Shown piece by piece: positions 53,045 through 60,979 of a stretch of DNA of 64,000 nucleotides; position 1 is the stretch's first letter; each line of letters starts with the position of its first letter. Position numbers and translations under genes: made by a program. The notes beneath the pieces were generated by a model, which worked only from the letters and a program-made list of their open reading frames with translations, did no database searches and had not been told where the DNA came from. The stretch comes from Candidatus Gastranaerophilales bacterium (lineage in GTDB: Bacteria; Cyanobacteriota; Vampirovibrionia; Gastranaerophilales; Gastranaerophilaceae), in assembly GCA_944323135.1 (NCBI GenBank), contig CALURI010000005.1, forward strand, positions 1 to 64,000. Direction: 5' to 3'.

Positions 53045-53130
53045 CCATATTGTAGTCAGTTAGGGGGATCCACCCCGGGGGCAAAGAAAGTTTTATATAA
53101 GCAGTTGTTATTTAAAACAGAATTTGCCAA
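53038..53130 (+). promoter_or_regulatory. structured GC-rich leader of thrS
   Basis: CTACAAT-CCAT-ATTGTAG is a perfect inverted repeat over the -10 box. Just after it comes GGGGGATCCACCCCGGGGGC, in which the CCCC can pair with either flanking G run. A later TTTGCC (about 53122) can pair with GGCAAA after the second G run. Such mutually exclusive pairings often control synthetase genes. It lacks the T-box sequence AGGGTGGNACCGCG, so no known riboswitch is claimed. Confidence 0.35.
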
Positions 53131-53157
53131 ACCCAAATAGGGTACGAAAGGATAAAT

Positions 53158-54963
53158 ATGGAAAAAAACAATGAAACTTTAAGTGTTTTAAGACACTCAA
53201 CATCACACATTATGGCTCAAGCCGTTCAAAAGCTGTTTCCGTCAGCAAAGTTAGCTATCGGTCCGGCAATTGAAAATGGTTTTTACTACGATTTTGATTT
53301 AACAGACGGTCATGCTTTCACCCAAGAAGATTTGACAAAAATTGAAGAAGAAATGAAAAATATTGTTAAACAAAATCTTTCATTTGAAAAATATGTCATA
53401 CCTGATGTTGAAAAGCAAATTGCAGAATTCAAAGCAGAAGGTGAAATTTACAAAGCAGAATTATTGGAAGAACACAAAAATGACAATCCTACACTTTATT
53501 TAACAAAAGATAAAGACGGAAATGTTTTATTTAACGACCTTTGTGCAGGGCCTCACCTTCCAAATACTTCATATATTAAAGCAAATGCTTTCAAATTATT
53601 AAAGGTTGCAGGTGCATATTGGAGAGGAAATGCTAAAAATAAAATGCTTCAAAGAATTTATGCAACTGCATTCTGGAGTAAAGAAGATTTAGCTGATTAT
53701 CTTCATTTTATTGAAGAAGCTGAAAAACGCGACCATAGAAAAATCGGTGCAAAACTTGATTTATTCTCAACAAGAGATGAATTAGGCGGAGGTCTTGTAC
53801 TGTGGCACCCTAATTTAGCAATTGTCAGAGAAGAAATAGAAAATTACTGGAGAACAGAACACAGAAAACGCGGATATGTAATTGTAAATACTCCTCATAT
53901 TGCTAAATCTAAATTGTGGGAAATTTCAGGTCATGCAGATCACTACAGAGAAAACATGTTCTTTATTCAAAAAGATGAAGATTCTGATGAACAATTTATT
54001 TTAAAACCAATGAATTGTCCGTTCCATATATTAATTTACCAAGCAAACAGATATTCATATCGTTCATTACCATTAAGAATGGCAGAATTAGGAACTGTTT
54101 ACAGAAAAGAAAAATCAGGTGCATTATCAGGATTAACAAGAGTACAAGGCTTCACTCAAGACGATGCTCACATTTTCTGCACACCTGAACAGCTTGTTGA
54201 TGAAATTAATGAGATTATTGACTTTGTCGCAGATACAATGGACATTTTCAATATGAAATTTGAAGTCGAATTATCAACACGCCCTGAAAGTTACGTAGGA
54301 GAAATAGAAAACTGGAACAGAGCTGAAGCCGGTTTAAAAGAAGCAATGGACAGACGCGGAATGAAATATGACATAAATGAAGGAGACGGAGCATTTTACG
54401 GACCAAAGATTGATTTCAAAGTTAAAGATGCAATCGGCAGAACTTGGCAATGTGCAACAATTCAGTTAGATTTTAACCTTCCTGAAAGATTTGACATTAA
54501 ATACCAAGACAAAGACGGTTCAATGAAAACACCTGTAATGCTTCACCGTGTAATCTTCGGCTCTATGGAACGCTTCCACGGAATTTTAATTGAACACTAT
54601 GCAGGTGCATTCCCGACTTGGCTTGCGCCAACACAAGTTGCAATTGTTCCGATTTCTAATGAAAAACATATCGACTTTGCAGAAAAAGTATACAAAAAAA
54701 TGCGTGATTCAGGAATCAGAGTAAATCTTGACGATCGCTCAGAAAGTATGAATTACAAAATAAGAGAAAGCTTACAAGATAAGAAAATCCCTTATGTAGT
54801 AGTAATCGGAGATAAAGAAATCGAAGCAGATTCCGTTTCTGTAAGAGCACGCGGTATCGGTCAAGTTGGCTCAATGGGTGTTGATGAATTCATCAAAAAA
54901 ATAGAAAATGAAATTCAAACCCGTTCTTCAGAATCTTTTGCAAAATCACTTGTTAAAGCATAA
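53158..54963 (+). CDS. thrS: threonine-tRNA ligase lacking the TGS domain
   Basis: The 601-aa enzyme charges tRNA-Thr. It begins directly at the editing domain (VLRHSTSHIMAQAV, with HxxxH, and CAGPHLP). The class II core follows (NCPFHILIYQ with zinc Cys, GLTRVQGFTQDDAHIF motif 2, HRVIFGSMERF motif 3), then the anticodon domain. The N-terminal TGS domain of about 60 residues seen in E. coli ThrRS is absent, as in some cyanobacterial forms. AAAGGA precedes the ATG. Confidence 0.95.
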   Translation: MEKNNETLSVLRHSTSHIMAQAVQKLFPSAKLAIGPAIENGFYYDFDLTDGHAFTQEDLTKIEEEMKNIVKQNLSFEKYVIPDVEKQIAEFKAEGEIYKAELLEEHKNDNPTLYLTKDKDGNVLFNDLCAGPHLPNTSYIKANAFKLLKVAGAYWRGNAKNKMLQRIYATAFWSKEDLADYLHFIEEAEKRDHRKIGAKLDLFSTRDELGGGLVLWHPNLAIVREEIENYWRTEHRKRGYVIVNTPHIAKSKLWEISGHADHYRENMFFIQKDEDSDEQFILKPMNCPFHILIYQANRYSYRSLPLRMAELGTVYRKEKSGALSGLTRVQGFTQDDAHIFCTPEQLVDEINEIIDFVADTMDIFNMKFEVELSTRPESYVGEIENWNRAEAGLKEAMDRRGMKYDINEGDGAFYGPKIDFKVKDAIGRTWQCATIQLDFNLPERFDIKYQDKDGSMKTPVMLHRVIFGSMERFHGILIEHYAGAFPTWLAPTQVAIVPISNEKHIDFAEKVYKKMRDSGIRVNLDDRSESMNYKIRESLQDKKIPYVVVIGDKEIEADSVSVRARGIGQVGSMGVDEFIKKIENEIQTRSSESFAKSLVKA

Positions 54964-54986
54964 TAAAGCAAAGTTAAAATAATATA

Positions 54987-55023
54987 AAAAGCGGGACTTT
55001 ACAAAAATTATAGTCCCGCTTTT
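54987..55023 (+). terminator. intrinsic terminator of thrS
   Basis: AAAAGCGGGACT and AGTCCCGCTTTT form a 12-bp stem with a 13-nt loop, 23 nt after the thrS stop. Confidence 0.85.
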
Positions 55024-55095
55024 ACTGTCTTGACAAAACCGAAAAAATCGGAAATAATAAAAAAGGAAGTTTTTAATTTTATGGAGGCATAGTTT

Positions 55096-55158
55096 ATGAA
55101 TAGAGAAGAGCTGAAAATTGCCCCCCCCCGACGTTTTCGGGTTAGAGAACTTCCTTAA
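55096..55158 (+). other. leader ORF with C9 tract before a prepilin gene
   Basis: GGAGG 8 nt before ATG 55096 starts MNREELKIAPP, running into a 9-C tract and ending at 55158 in the current frame. With 8 (or 11) C it would continue through DVFGLENFLKGDKGGLKNF into FTLAEVL. It is the only well-supported start for the pilin downstream. Confidence 0.6.
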
Positions 55159-55933
55159 GGGGGATAAAGGTGGGTTAAAAAATTTTTCACATTGCTTTTA
55201 CGATTTTGGAAATGAGAAAAAAAAACATTTTATCTCTAAGTTAAAAGGATTTACGTTAGCGGAAGTTCTAATTACACTCGGGATTATTGGAGTAGTGGCA
55301 GCACTTACTATGCCTGCATTAATACAAAATTATAACAACTCAGTTGCGGAAACAAGATTGAAAAAGTTTTATTCTATTATGAATCAAGCTATTTTACAAT
55401 CTATTGTAGACAACGGAGAAGTTGAAAGCTGGTCTTATTTTAATAGTGATACTAAAGATGATGAAGGAAACCTTATCAATCAAGCAGATAAAAATGATGA
55501 ATCTTTTCAAAAATATTTGGCGCCGTATTTAAAAATTACACATAAGAAAGAATCTAAAGATATTACAGGTAATAAAATCATACTATACTTCTTAGCTGAT
55601 GGGAGTGCTTTCTCTTTCACATATCATGAAAATAGGGATATTGTATTTTATCCCAAGAATCCTGAAAAATGCTTACAAAAAGATGATGGGGTCGGAATCT
55701 GCAGTTTTAATTTTACTTTTTTCCCAATAAGTAATTGGGACATGTGGAAATATCATTATAAAAAGGGGATGGACGCAGCATTATATAAGTGGGATGGAGA
55801 TGAAAATATGCTATATACTGATAGCATAAGAGGTTGTAACAAAGATGCAGGAAATGGAGCATACTGTACCGCAATAATTCAAAGAAACGGCTGGAAAATC
55901 CCTAAAAATTATCCGAGAAGAATTAGTTATTAA
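55118..55933 (+). CDS. prepilin-like protein, start dependent on a C9 tract
   Basis: 271 aa from a TTG at 55118, which touches the C run (PPPDVFGLENF, a basic linker, FISKLKG) before FTLAEVLITLGIIGVVAALTM. The TTG has a poor ribosome site and no other start codon lies between it and the helix. From the supported ATG at 55096 the pilin is one base out of frame. So the gene looks off as sequenced. The C-terminus CTAIIQRNGWKIPKNYP is close to the remnant at 11839. A terminator follows. Confidence 0.78.
   Translation: MPPPDVFGLENFLKGDKGGLKNFSHCFYDFGNEKKKHFISKLKGFTLAEVLITLGIIGVVAALTMPALIQNYNNSVAETRLKKFYSIMNQAILQSIVDNGEVESWSYFNSDTKDDEGNLINQADKNDESFQKYLAPYLKITHKKESKDITGNKIILYFLADGSAFSFTYHENRDIVFYPKNPEKCLQKDDGVGICSFNFTFFPISNWDMWKYHYKKGMDAALYKWDGDENMLYTDSIRGCNKDAGNGAYCTAIIQRNGWKIPKNYPRRISY
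55121..55129. repeat. homopolymer tract C9 on the coding strand
   Basis: Nine C, framed AAAATTG-C9-GACGTTTTC. The same core, in the same chromosome orientation, frames the tracts at 35768 and 43725 even though the gene here points the other way. Confidence 0.9.
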
Positions 55934-55943
55934 TAAAAATTTT

Positions 55944-55982
55944 AAAATCGTCATTAATTTTTATATTTTTAGTGACGATTTT
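55944..55982 (+). terminator. intrinsic terminator after the 55 kb prepilin
   Basis: AAAATCGTCA and TGACGATTTT pair around a 19-nt loop, then a T-rich tail. Confidence 0.75.
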
Positions 55983-56025
55983 ATTTTTCTTTTTAATCCT
56001 TATTTACAAAACAAAAATAAATCTG

Positions 56026-56053
56026 TTTACTATATAAAAATTTATTGTATTAT
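56026..56053 (+). promoter_or_regulatory. putative promoter of the M16 peptidase gene
   Basis: TTTACT (56026-56031), 16 nt and TATTAT (56048-56053) lie 41 nt before the ATG. Moderate match. Confidence 0.35.
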
Positions 56054-56093
56054 GTTTAATATAGGTTATGTGTATTTGTAAAAAGGGGATAAA

Positions 56094-58679
56094 ATGAAGA
56101 AATTTATTGTTTTATTAATAACTTTATTATTTGCTAATATTGTTAATGCAGCAGATTTTAATATATATAAACTCGATAACGGGCAAACAGTTGTTATTCA
56201 AGAGGTTAAAACAAACCCAATTGTCACAATAGATACTTGGATAAAAACAGGTTCAATTAATGAAAATGATAAAAACAACGGAGTTTCACACTTTTTAGAA
56301 CACCTTTTCTTTAAAGGTTCCACAAACCATGCACCCGGTGAATTTGACAAAATTCTGGAAACCAAAGGAGCCATAACAAATGCGGCAACCAGCAAAGATT
56401 TTACACACTACTACGTAACAATCCCATCAAAAGATTTTGATTTAGCACTCGAAATGCATTCTGATATGCTTCTTCACCCTCTTATTCCAAGAAAAGAATT
56501 AGAGAAAGAAAGAAAAGTAGTTATAGAAGAGATTATGAAAGATGCAAACTCCCCAAATACTCTTGTTTATGACAACCTAATTAATATGTTATACACAAAT
56601 CACCCTTATAAAAGAAAAGTTATAGGTAAAGCTGATATTATAAGCACAATCCAACGTGAACAAATAATAGATTATTATAATAAATACTATAACCCTTCTA
56701 ATATGGTGACAGTAATAGTCGGTGATGTAGACGCAGCTTCTGCAATTGAAAAAGTAAAATATGATTTTAATTCCGAATACAAAAAACCAATTAAAACAAA
56801 TTACCCTAAAGAGAAACTTCTGACTTCTCAAGCCAAAAATATAGCTTACACAGATACTCAATCCGGTTATATGCTGATTGGTTTTAGAGGAACAAATGTT
56901 GATAATAAAGATTCTTATGCTCTTGATGTATTATCAACAATTCTCGGGGACGGACGTTCATCAATATTTTACAGAACAATAAAAGAGCAAAAACAACTTG
57001 CTTTTTCTATAGGCACTGCTAATACCGGATTTAAAGATGACGGAATTTTTTATATCTCTGCAAATTTTACTCCGGACAAATATCAAAAATTAGAAGATAA
57101 CATCTTTGAAGAAATAACAAATGTTCAAAAAAACGGCGTTACAGAAGAGCAATTAAATCTGGCAAAAAATATTATTGAAAGAGATACATACTATGAAAGA
57201 GAATCTATTTCTAATATTGCAAGTGAAATTGGCTACACTTTTGTTACAACTGATGACATAAAATATTATGAAAATTACATTGACAATATAAAAAAAGTTA
57301 CAACAAATGATGTTAAACGAGTAGCAAATAAATATCTTGGTAAAGAAAAAAGCGCAGTATCAATAGTTTTACCTAAAACTAATAAAGAAGTTCAAATTTC
57401 AAATACAACAGAAAAAACTTCAAATCCTGCAAAACTTATTAGTGAAAACGAAAATACTCAAAAATATGAGCTCTCAAACGGAACTACATTACTTCTAACT
57501 CCAAATAAAATTAATGATATTGTTGCCATAAGTATTTTTTCAAAAGGGGGAGAATTCACTGAAAATATTCCCGGAACAGCAGAATTAACAGCATCGGTTC
57601 TGACAAAAGGCACAAAAAAATATTCCTCAATTGAACTTGCAGAACTGCTTGAAGATAACGGAATAAAAATAGTTCCGTCAGCAAAAGCTGATAATTTTGC
57701 AATCACAGTGCTTACCACAAAAAATGAATATGCTAAAACACTTGAAATATTAAATGAAATCATTAATAACGCAACTCTAGATGATTACGAAATAGAAAAA
57801 TCCAGAACTGATATGCTTAATGCAATCAAAAAAAGTAAAGATATACCGTTAAATGTGGCAGTTGACAATTATAAAACACTTATATTTGAGAATACTCCAT
57901 ACTCAAATTCTAACAAAGTTCTTGCAAAGACTTTACCACAAATTACCCAAGAAGATATAAAAGCATATTATGACAAAGCATTTTTCCCGCAAAATGTTGT
58001 GATATCAATTAACGGAAATGTTGATAAAGACAAAACTATAAATGAATTCACAAAAATATTTAATAATAAAAAAGGCGAAAAATTTGATTACTCAAAATAT
58101 TCTATACCTTCTTTGATGCAAGAAAAAATTGCAACAACAAAAATAAAAGATCTTAAAACAGATTGGATTATAATGGGCTGGCAAACTGCAGGAGTTTTAA
58201 ACCGCAAAGATTACGCAACATTACAAGTTATAGATTCAATGCTCGGGACAGGTATGAGCTCAAGACTATTCAAAAATCTCAGAGACAAAGACGGACTTGC
58301 ATACCAACTCGGATCACAATATTCTCCTAATGTTTTAAAAGGTGCCTTTATAGTATATATAGGAACAAATCCCGAAAACCTTGACTATGCAACGAAAAGA
58401 TTAAAAGAAGAAGTATTCAGACTTAAAACAGAATTTGTCGGTACAAAAGAACTTCAAGAAGCAAAAGATAAACTTCTCGGACACTACATCATAGGTCAGG
58501 AAACAAATCTTGATAAAGCAACAACAATAGGCTGGTTTGAAGCATCAGGCAGAGGATACCAATTCGATGACAATTATGCACAATTAATAAATAGTGTTAC
58601 AGAATCAGATATTATAGAAGTCGCAAATAAATATTTCAATAACAATTACGTTTTATCAATTGTAAAACCGCAAAATTAA
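56094..58679 (+). CDS. exported M16-family zinc peptidase (tandem pitrilysin domains)
   Basis: 861 aa with a signal peptide ending NIVNAAD. The inverted zinc motif HFLEH is at 66-70, with a distant Glu in VVIEEIMKDANSPNT. The second half (from about residue 450) repeats the fold without HxxEH, as expected for an inactive partner domain. M16 enzymes form a closed chamber that degrades peptides; in Gram-negative bacteria they sit in the periplasm or outer membrane. AAAGGGGA lies upstream. Confidence 0.92.
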   Translation: MKKFIVLLITLLFANIVNAADFNIYKLDNGQTVVIQEVKTNPIVTIDTWIKTGSINENDKNNGVSHFLEHLFFKGSTNHAPGEFDKILETKGAITNAATSKDFTHYYVTIPSKDFDLALEMHSDMLLHPLIPRKELEKERKVVIEEIMKDANSPNTLVYDNLINMLYTNHPYKRKVIGKADIISTIQREQIIDYYNKYYNPSNMVTVIVGDVDAASAIEKVKYDFNSEYKKPIKTNYPKEKLLTSQAKNIAYTDTQSGYMLIGFRGTNVDNKDSYALDVLSTILGDGRSSIFYRTIKEQKQLAFSIGTANTGFKDDGIFYISANFTPDKYQKLEDNIFEEITNVQKNGVTEEQLNLAKNIIERDTYYERESISNIASEIGYTFVTTDDIKYYENYIDNIKKVTTNDVKRVANKYLGKEKSAVSIVLPKTNKEVQISNTTEKTSNPAKLISENENTQKYELSNGTTLLLTPNKINDIVAISIFSKGGEFTENIPGTAELTASVLTKGTKKYSSIELAELLEDNGIKIVPSAKADNFAITVLTTKNEYAKTLEILNEIINNATLDDYEIEKSRTDMLNAIKKSKDIPLNVAVDNYKTLIFENTPYSNSNKVLAKTLPQITQEDIKAYYDKAFFPQNVVISINGNVDKDKTINEFTKIFNNKKGEKFDYSKYSIPSLMQEKIATTKIKDLKTDWIIMGWQTAGVLNRKDYATLQVIDSMLGTGMSSRLFKNLRDKDGLAYQLGSQYSPNVLKGAFIVYIGTNPENLDYATKRLKEEVFRLKTEFVGTKELQEAKDKLLGHYIIGQETNLDKATTIGWFEASGRGYQFDDNYAQLINSVTESDIIEVANKYFNNNYVLSIVKPQN

Positions 58680-58685
58680 TAATAA

Positions 58686-58717
58686 AAAAAAAGACCGATA
58701 ATAATCGGTCTTTTTTT
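58686..58717. terminator. bidirectional intrinsic terminator
   Basis: AAGACCGAT and ATCGGTCTT with a 4-nt loop and A/T runs on both sides separate two convergent genes. Confidence 0.9.
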
Positions 58718-58732
58718 ATTTACATTCATATC

Positions 58733-59269
58733 TTAAACGTATAAATCTTGTAATTCTTTTGCTCTAGCATCAATACGAGCATTCTTTTCTGTTACCTGCT
58801 GAGCTTCATAAGCTCTTTGTGCAGCTTGTTTATCCATGTCTTTTACAATTTCTCTTGCATTTAATAATTTCTGTCCTAGCGAAGTTTTTTCTTCTAAAGA
58901 AGATAACTCTTTACGTTCAGTATAATCTACTACACAATAATCATCTTTACCTACATAATATTTTACAGAAGAACGATTCATATAATTTGATACACCAGGC
59001 TTTTTATCACTAACAACCAAAACATCAAAATCTTCAAATGAGGATTTAAACGTGCGAACTGGAGTAATTGTAACATCTTTTCCATCATAAATAACATCTG
59101 CTGTTTTTAATTCATGTATAGGTTTAATTAAATCATCTGTAATATGAGAAGCTTCCTTTGAATTTACTTCTTCAAGAAGAGTAGCTAGTTTTTTGGCACC
59201 GTCGCCTTTCAACCTAAAAGCCATACCAAATGATTGAGAATTATTGTTTTGTACTGGGGAAATGTTCAT
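58733..59269 (-). CDS. small protein of unknown function
   Basis: 178 aa from ATG 59269 (AAGGA 6 nt upstream). It starts MNISPVQNNNSQSFGMAFRLKGDG, a tag shared in type with two other genes, and has a charged helical C-terminus rich in Ala, Glu and Arg (about residues 120-175). No signal peptide or membrane helix. I do not recognise a family. It is alone between a terminator and a palindrome-rich gap. Confidence 0.6.
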   Translation of the reverse strand: MNISPVQNNNSQSFGMAFRLKGDGAKKLATLLEEVNSKEASHITDDLIKPIHELKTADVIYDGKDVTITPVRTFKSSFEDFDVLVVSDKKPGVSNYMNRSSVKYYVGKDDYCVVDYTERKELSSLEEKTSLGQKLLNAREIVKDMDKQAAQRAYEAQQVTEKNARIDARAKELQDLYV

Positions 59270-59438
59270 ATAAATTCCTTTCAAAATTTTGTGCTACACT
59301 CCTACTACAAAACCAGTAAATAAAAATTTTTAACAATATACTTTTTTTTGTTACAATTATTTACATAATAAATATTATCAGAAAATCAAAATAAACTAAT
59401 CATACTTTATTTGCCTCCGGCAGGGTCTTCCAGACAGG

Positions 59439-59462
59439 GGAACTTTTTATGGCAAAAGTTCC
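59439..59462. repeat. inverted repeat with 9-bp arms
   Basis: GGAACTTTT (59439-59447) and AAAAGTTCC (59454-59462) around TATGGC. Part of the palindrome cluster. Confidence 0.7.
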
Positions 59463-59514
59463 ACAAAACCAGCGACACACATCCACTCGCTAATAATTTA
59501 CAAGACTCAGCTTG

Positions 59515-59552
59515 AGGCGTGTAAACTCGTTACACTCAAACAATACACGCCT
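59515..59552. repeat. nested inverted repeats
   Basis: AGGCGTGT (59515-59522) pairs with ACACGCCT (59545-59552); inside it GTGTAA and TTACAC form a competing stem. Confidence 0.6.
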
Positions 59553-59713
59553 TTGCAATTTGCTTTCGTCTGTAATTATTGCTCTTTCCGTTATCGTCGC
59601 ATTATTTATATAATTATTTAAAATTAAAAAAAAATTCGACCATTAATGTAGCGAATAATTAATGTTAGCGAAACAACAACAAAACGAGTGCTGTTTGAGC
59701 GGTAAAGTTTTTT

Positions 59714-59777
59714 AGATTCTGAAACAAGTTCAGAATGACGGGAATTCTTATGTCACCCTGAACTTGTTTCAGGGTCT
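59714..59777. repeat. two inverted copies of a REP-like 26-bp palindrome with covariation
   Basis: Copy 1 (59714-59739) and copy 2 (59752-59777, inverted) each contain two 8-bp arms around a 5-nt loop with TTCA/TGAA at the inner ends. Bases 2 and 3 of the arm are TT/AA in one copy and CC/GG in the other, so pairing is preserved. A half copy, TTCAGAATGAC, follows at about 59783. Repeats of this kind recur in unrelated bacterial genomes. Confidence 0.75.
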
Positions 59778-59875
59778 AAAATTTCAGAATGACAAAAATA
59801 TAGCGAGTTCACTCGTTTTAAGTTGAGCGTTACAATTAATTAATGAGCGTAATGTCGGTCGAGAGCTTCTTTGCG

Positions 59876-59903
59876 GTACTTTCTTGTCGGTACAAGAAAG
59901 TAC
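59876..59903. repeat. perfect 12-bp inverted repeat
   Basis: GTACTTTCTTGT (59876-59887) and ACAAGAAAGTAC (59892-59903) around CGGT; no T run follows, so it is not a clear terminator. Confidence 0.75.
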
Positions 59904-59961
59904 ATATAAAAATATCTTTAGCAAATATTAATTGGATAATAATATTTATTATGTATAATTA

Positions 59962-60603
59962 CTACCAATTTGTCCTAGTCAAAGTCTGCTTTGCATGTCT
60001 GTCATACATCTTGTCTTTATACCAAGCACCTTTAAAAGATTTATCATCATTATACATATATTGCATATCGTGAGAAATAAAATATATTGCACTTACTAAT
60101 GTTCCATTAGCTCTATATTGCTTTGATATATAAGGGAAATTAGGATAATTTTCAGAAAATTTATCAATATATCTGAGCTTTCCCAAAGTATCATAATAAT
60201 AAACCGTTCTTAAATCATTTTTATATTGAATTGCATAACTTATTAACAAATTATTCTTATAAAAGAATCCGCAAAGGTTTTCAGTGTCAGTTTCTTTAAC
60301 ACCGTTTTGCACAAGCATATAATGCCTTTTATAATCTTTGTCCTTCAAAAAATCTTTGTATTCAGCCCTGAATTCTTTTTTATTAAATTTATACACAGTA
60401 TTTTCATCAAAAAGCTCTTTTTGATATTTGTCAATCACAGCATCTCTTTCAACTTGAGAAATATCAAGCCAATTAAAAACCAAGTTACCTGTTAAAACTA
60501 TTTCTGAAGGGATATTTTCTATAATTTTAGCAGGAGCAAAATCCGCTGCAACTCCAGCTTTCCCTAATATTAAAAAGCTCAATAAAATTACAAATTTTTT
60601 CAT
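59962..60603 (-). CDS. exported protein of unknown function
   Basis: 213 aa from ATG 60603 (GAGGAG 5 nt upstream); the longer frame to 60630 has no ribosome site. A signal peptide ends GVAADFAP. The rest is rich in Tyr, Asp and Lys, with repeats of the type YYYDTLGKLRYIDKF that resemble antitoxin-like MORN or YD units. I do not recognise it. It is divergent from rpoB. Confidence 0.6.
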   Translation of the reverse strand: MKKFVILLSFLILGKAGVAADFAPAKIIENIPSEIVLTGNLVFNWLDISQVERDAVIDKYQKELFDENTVYKFNKKEFRAEYKDFLKDKDYKRHYMLVQNGVKETDTENLCGFFYKNNLLISYAIQYKNDLRTVYYYDTLGKLRYIDKFSENYPNFPYISKQYRANGTLVSAIYFISHDMQYMYNDDKSFKGAWYKDKMYDRHAKQTLTRTNW

Positions 60604-60763
60604 ATATACTCCTCTTTTTTCTTTAATCATATAATGAATTCTTAAAAAGTATAGTCTTGACAGTCAATTCAGGATATAATCAAGCTTTTCAAGCTTTCAA
60701 ATCAAGCATCTAACATAATGTAACAAAATTTTAACATATTTTTTTAAATTAAGTGATATTTTC

Positions 60764-60791
60764 TTGACGTCAAAAATTGATGTATTATGAT
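60764..60791 (+). promoter_or_regulatory. rpoB promoter
   Basis: TTGACG (60764-60769), 16 nt, TATGAT (60786-60791). It predicts a leader of about 180 nt before the rpoB ATG. AATTGTA and TACAATT (about 60914-60951) followed by T7 could form a weak attenuator. Confidence 0.55.
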
Positions 60792-60979
60792 TTAATAACA
60801 TGTTAAATTTAAGTTAGGTGTATTGTGCCCAAATTAAATTTTAGCATAAAAATTCATTAAGCTGAAGTTCAGTAAAATGAAAGGTTTACAGCCTCAAGTT
60901 AGATTTTTTAATTGTAATAAAATTTTTCAAATAAATACAATTTTTTTATATAGTACGTACACATAGACGAGGTGAATTA

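Larger units (their letters stand above)
59270..59961. other. 692-nt gap rich in palindromic repeats, no gene seen
   Basis: Frames here are broken on both strands and no tRNA or ncRNA could be recognised. Several inverted repeats cluster between 59439 and 59903 (listed separately), plus a near-direct repeat TAATG(T)TAGCGAA at about 59645-59685. The region may hold REP-like or small-RNA elements. Confidence 0.55.

Noticed and set aside
53050-53157. T-box riboswitch upstream of thrS
   Set aside because: The AATAGGGTACG string is only vaguely like the T-box sequence; the conserved AGGGTGGNACCGCG and the antiterminator fold are missing.
59439-59903. CRISPR array or integron array in the palindrome cluster
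   Set aside because: Repeats are not regularly spaced and lack equal-length unique spacers; no cas or integrase genes are nearby.
59285-60979. tRNA or 16S/23S rRNA gene in the gaps around rpoB
   Set aside because: No cloverleaf, no GTTCNANNC arm and no conserved rRNA sequence could be recognised in the reading of both strands.
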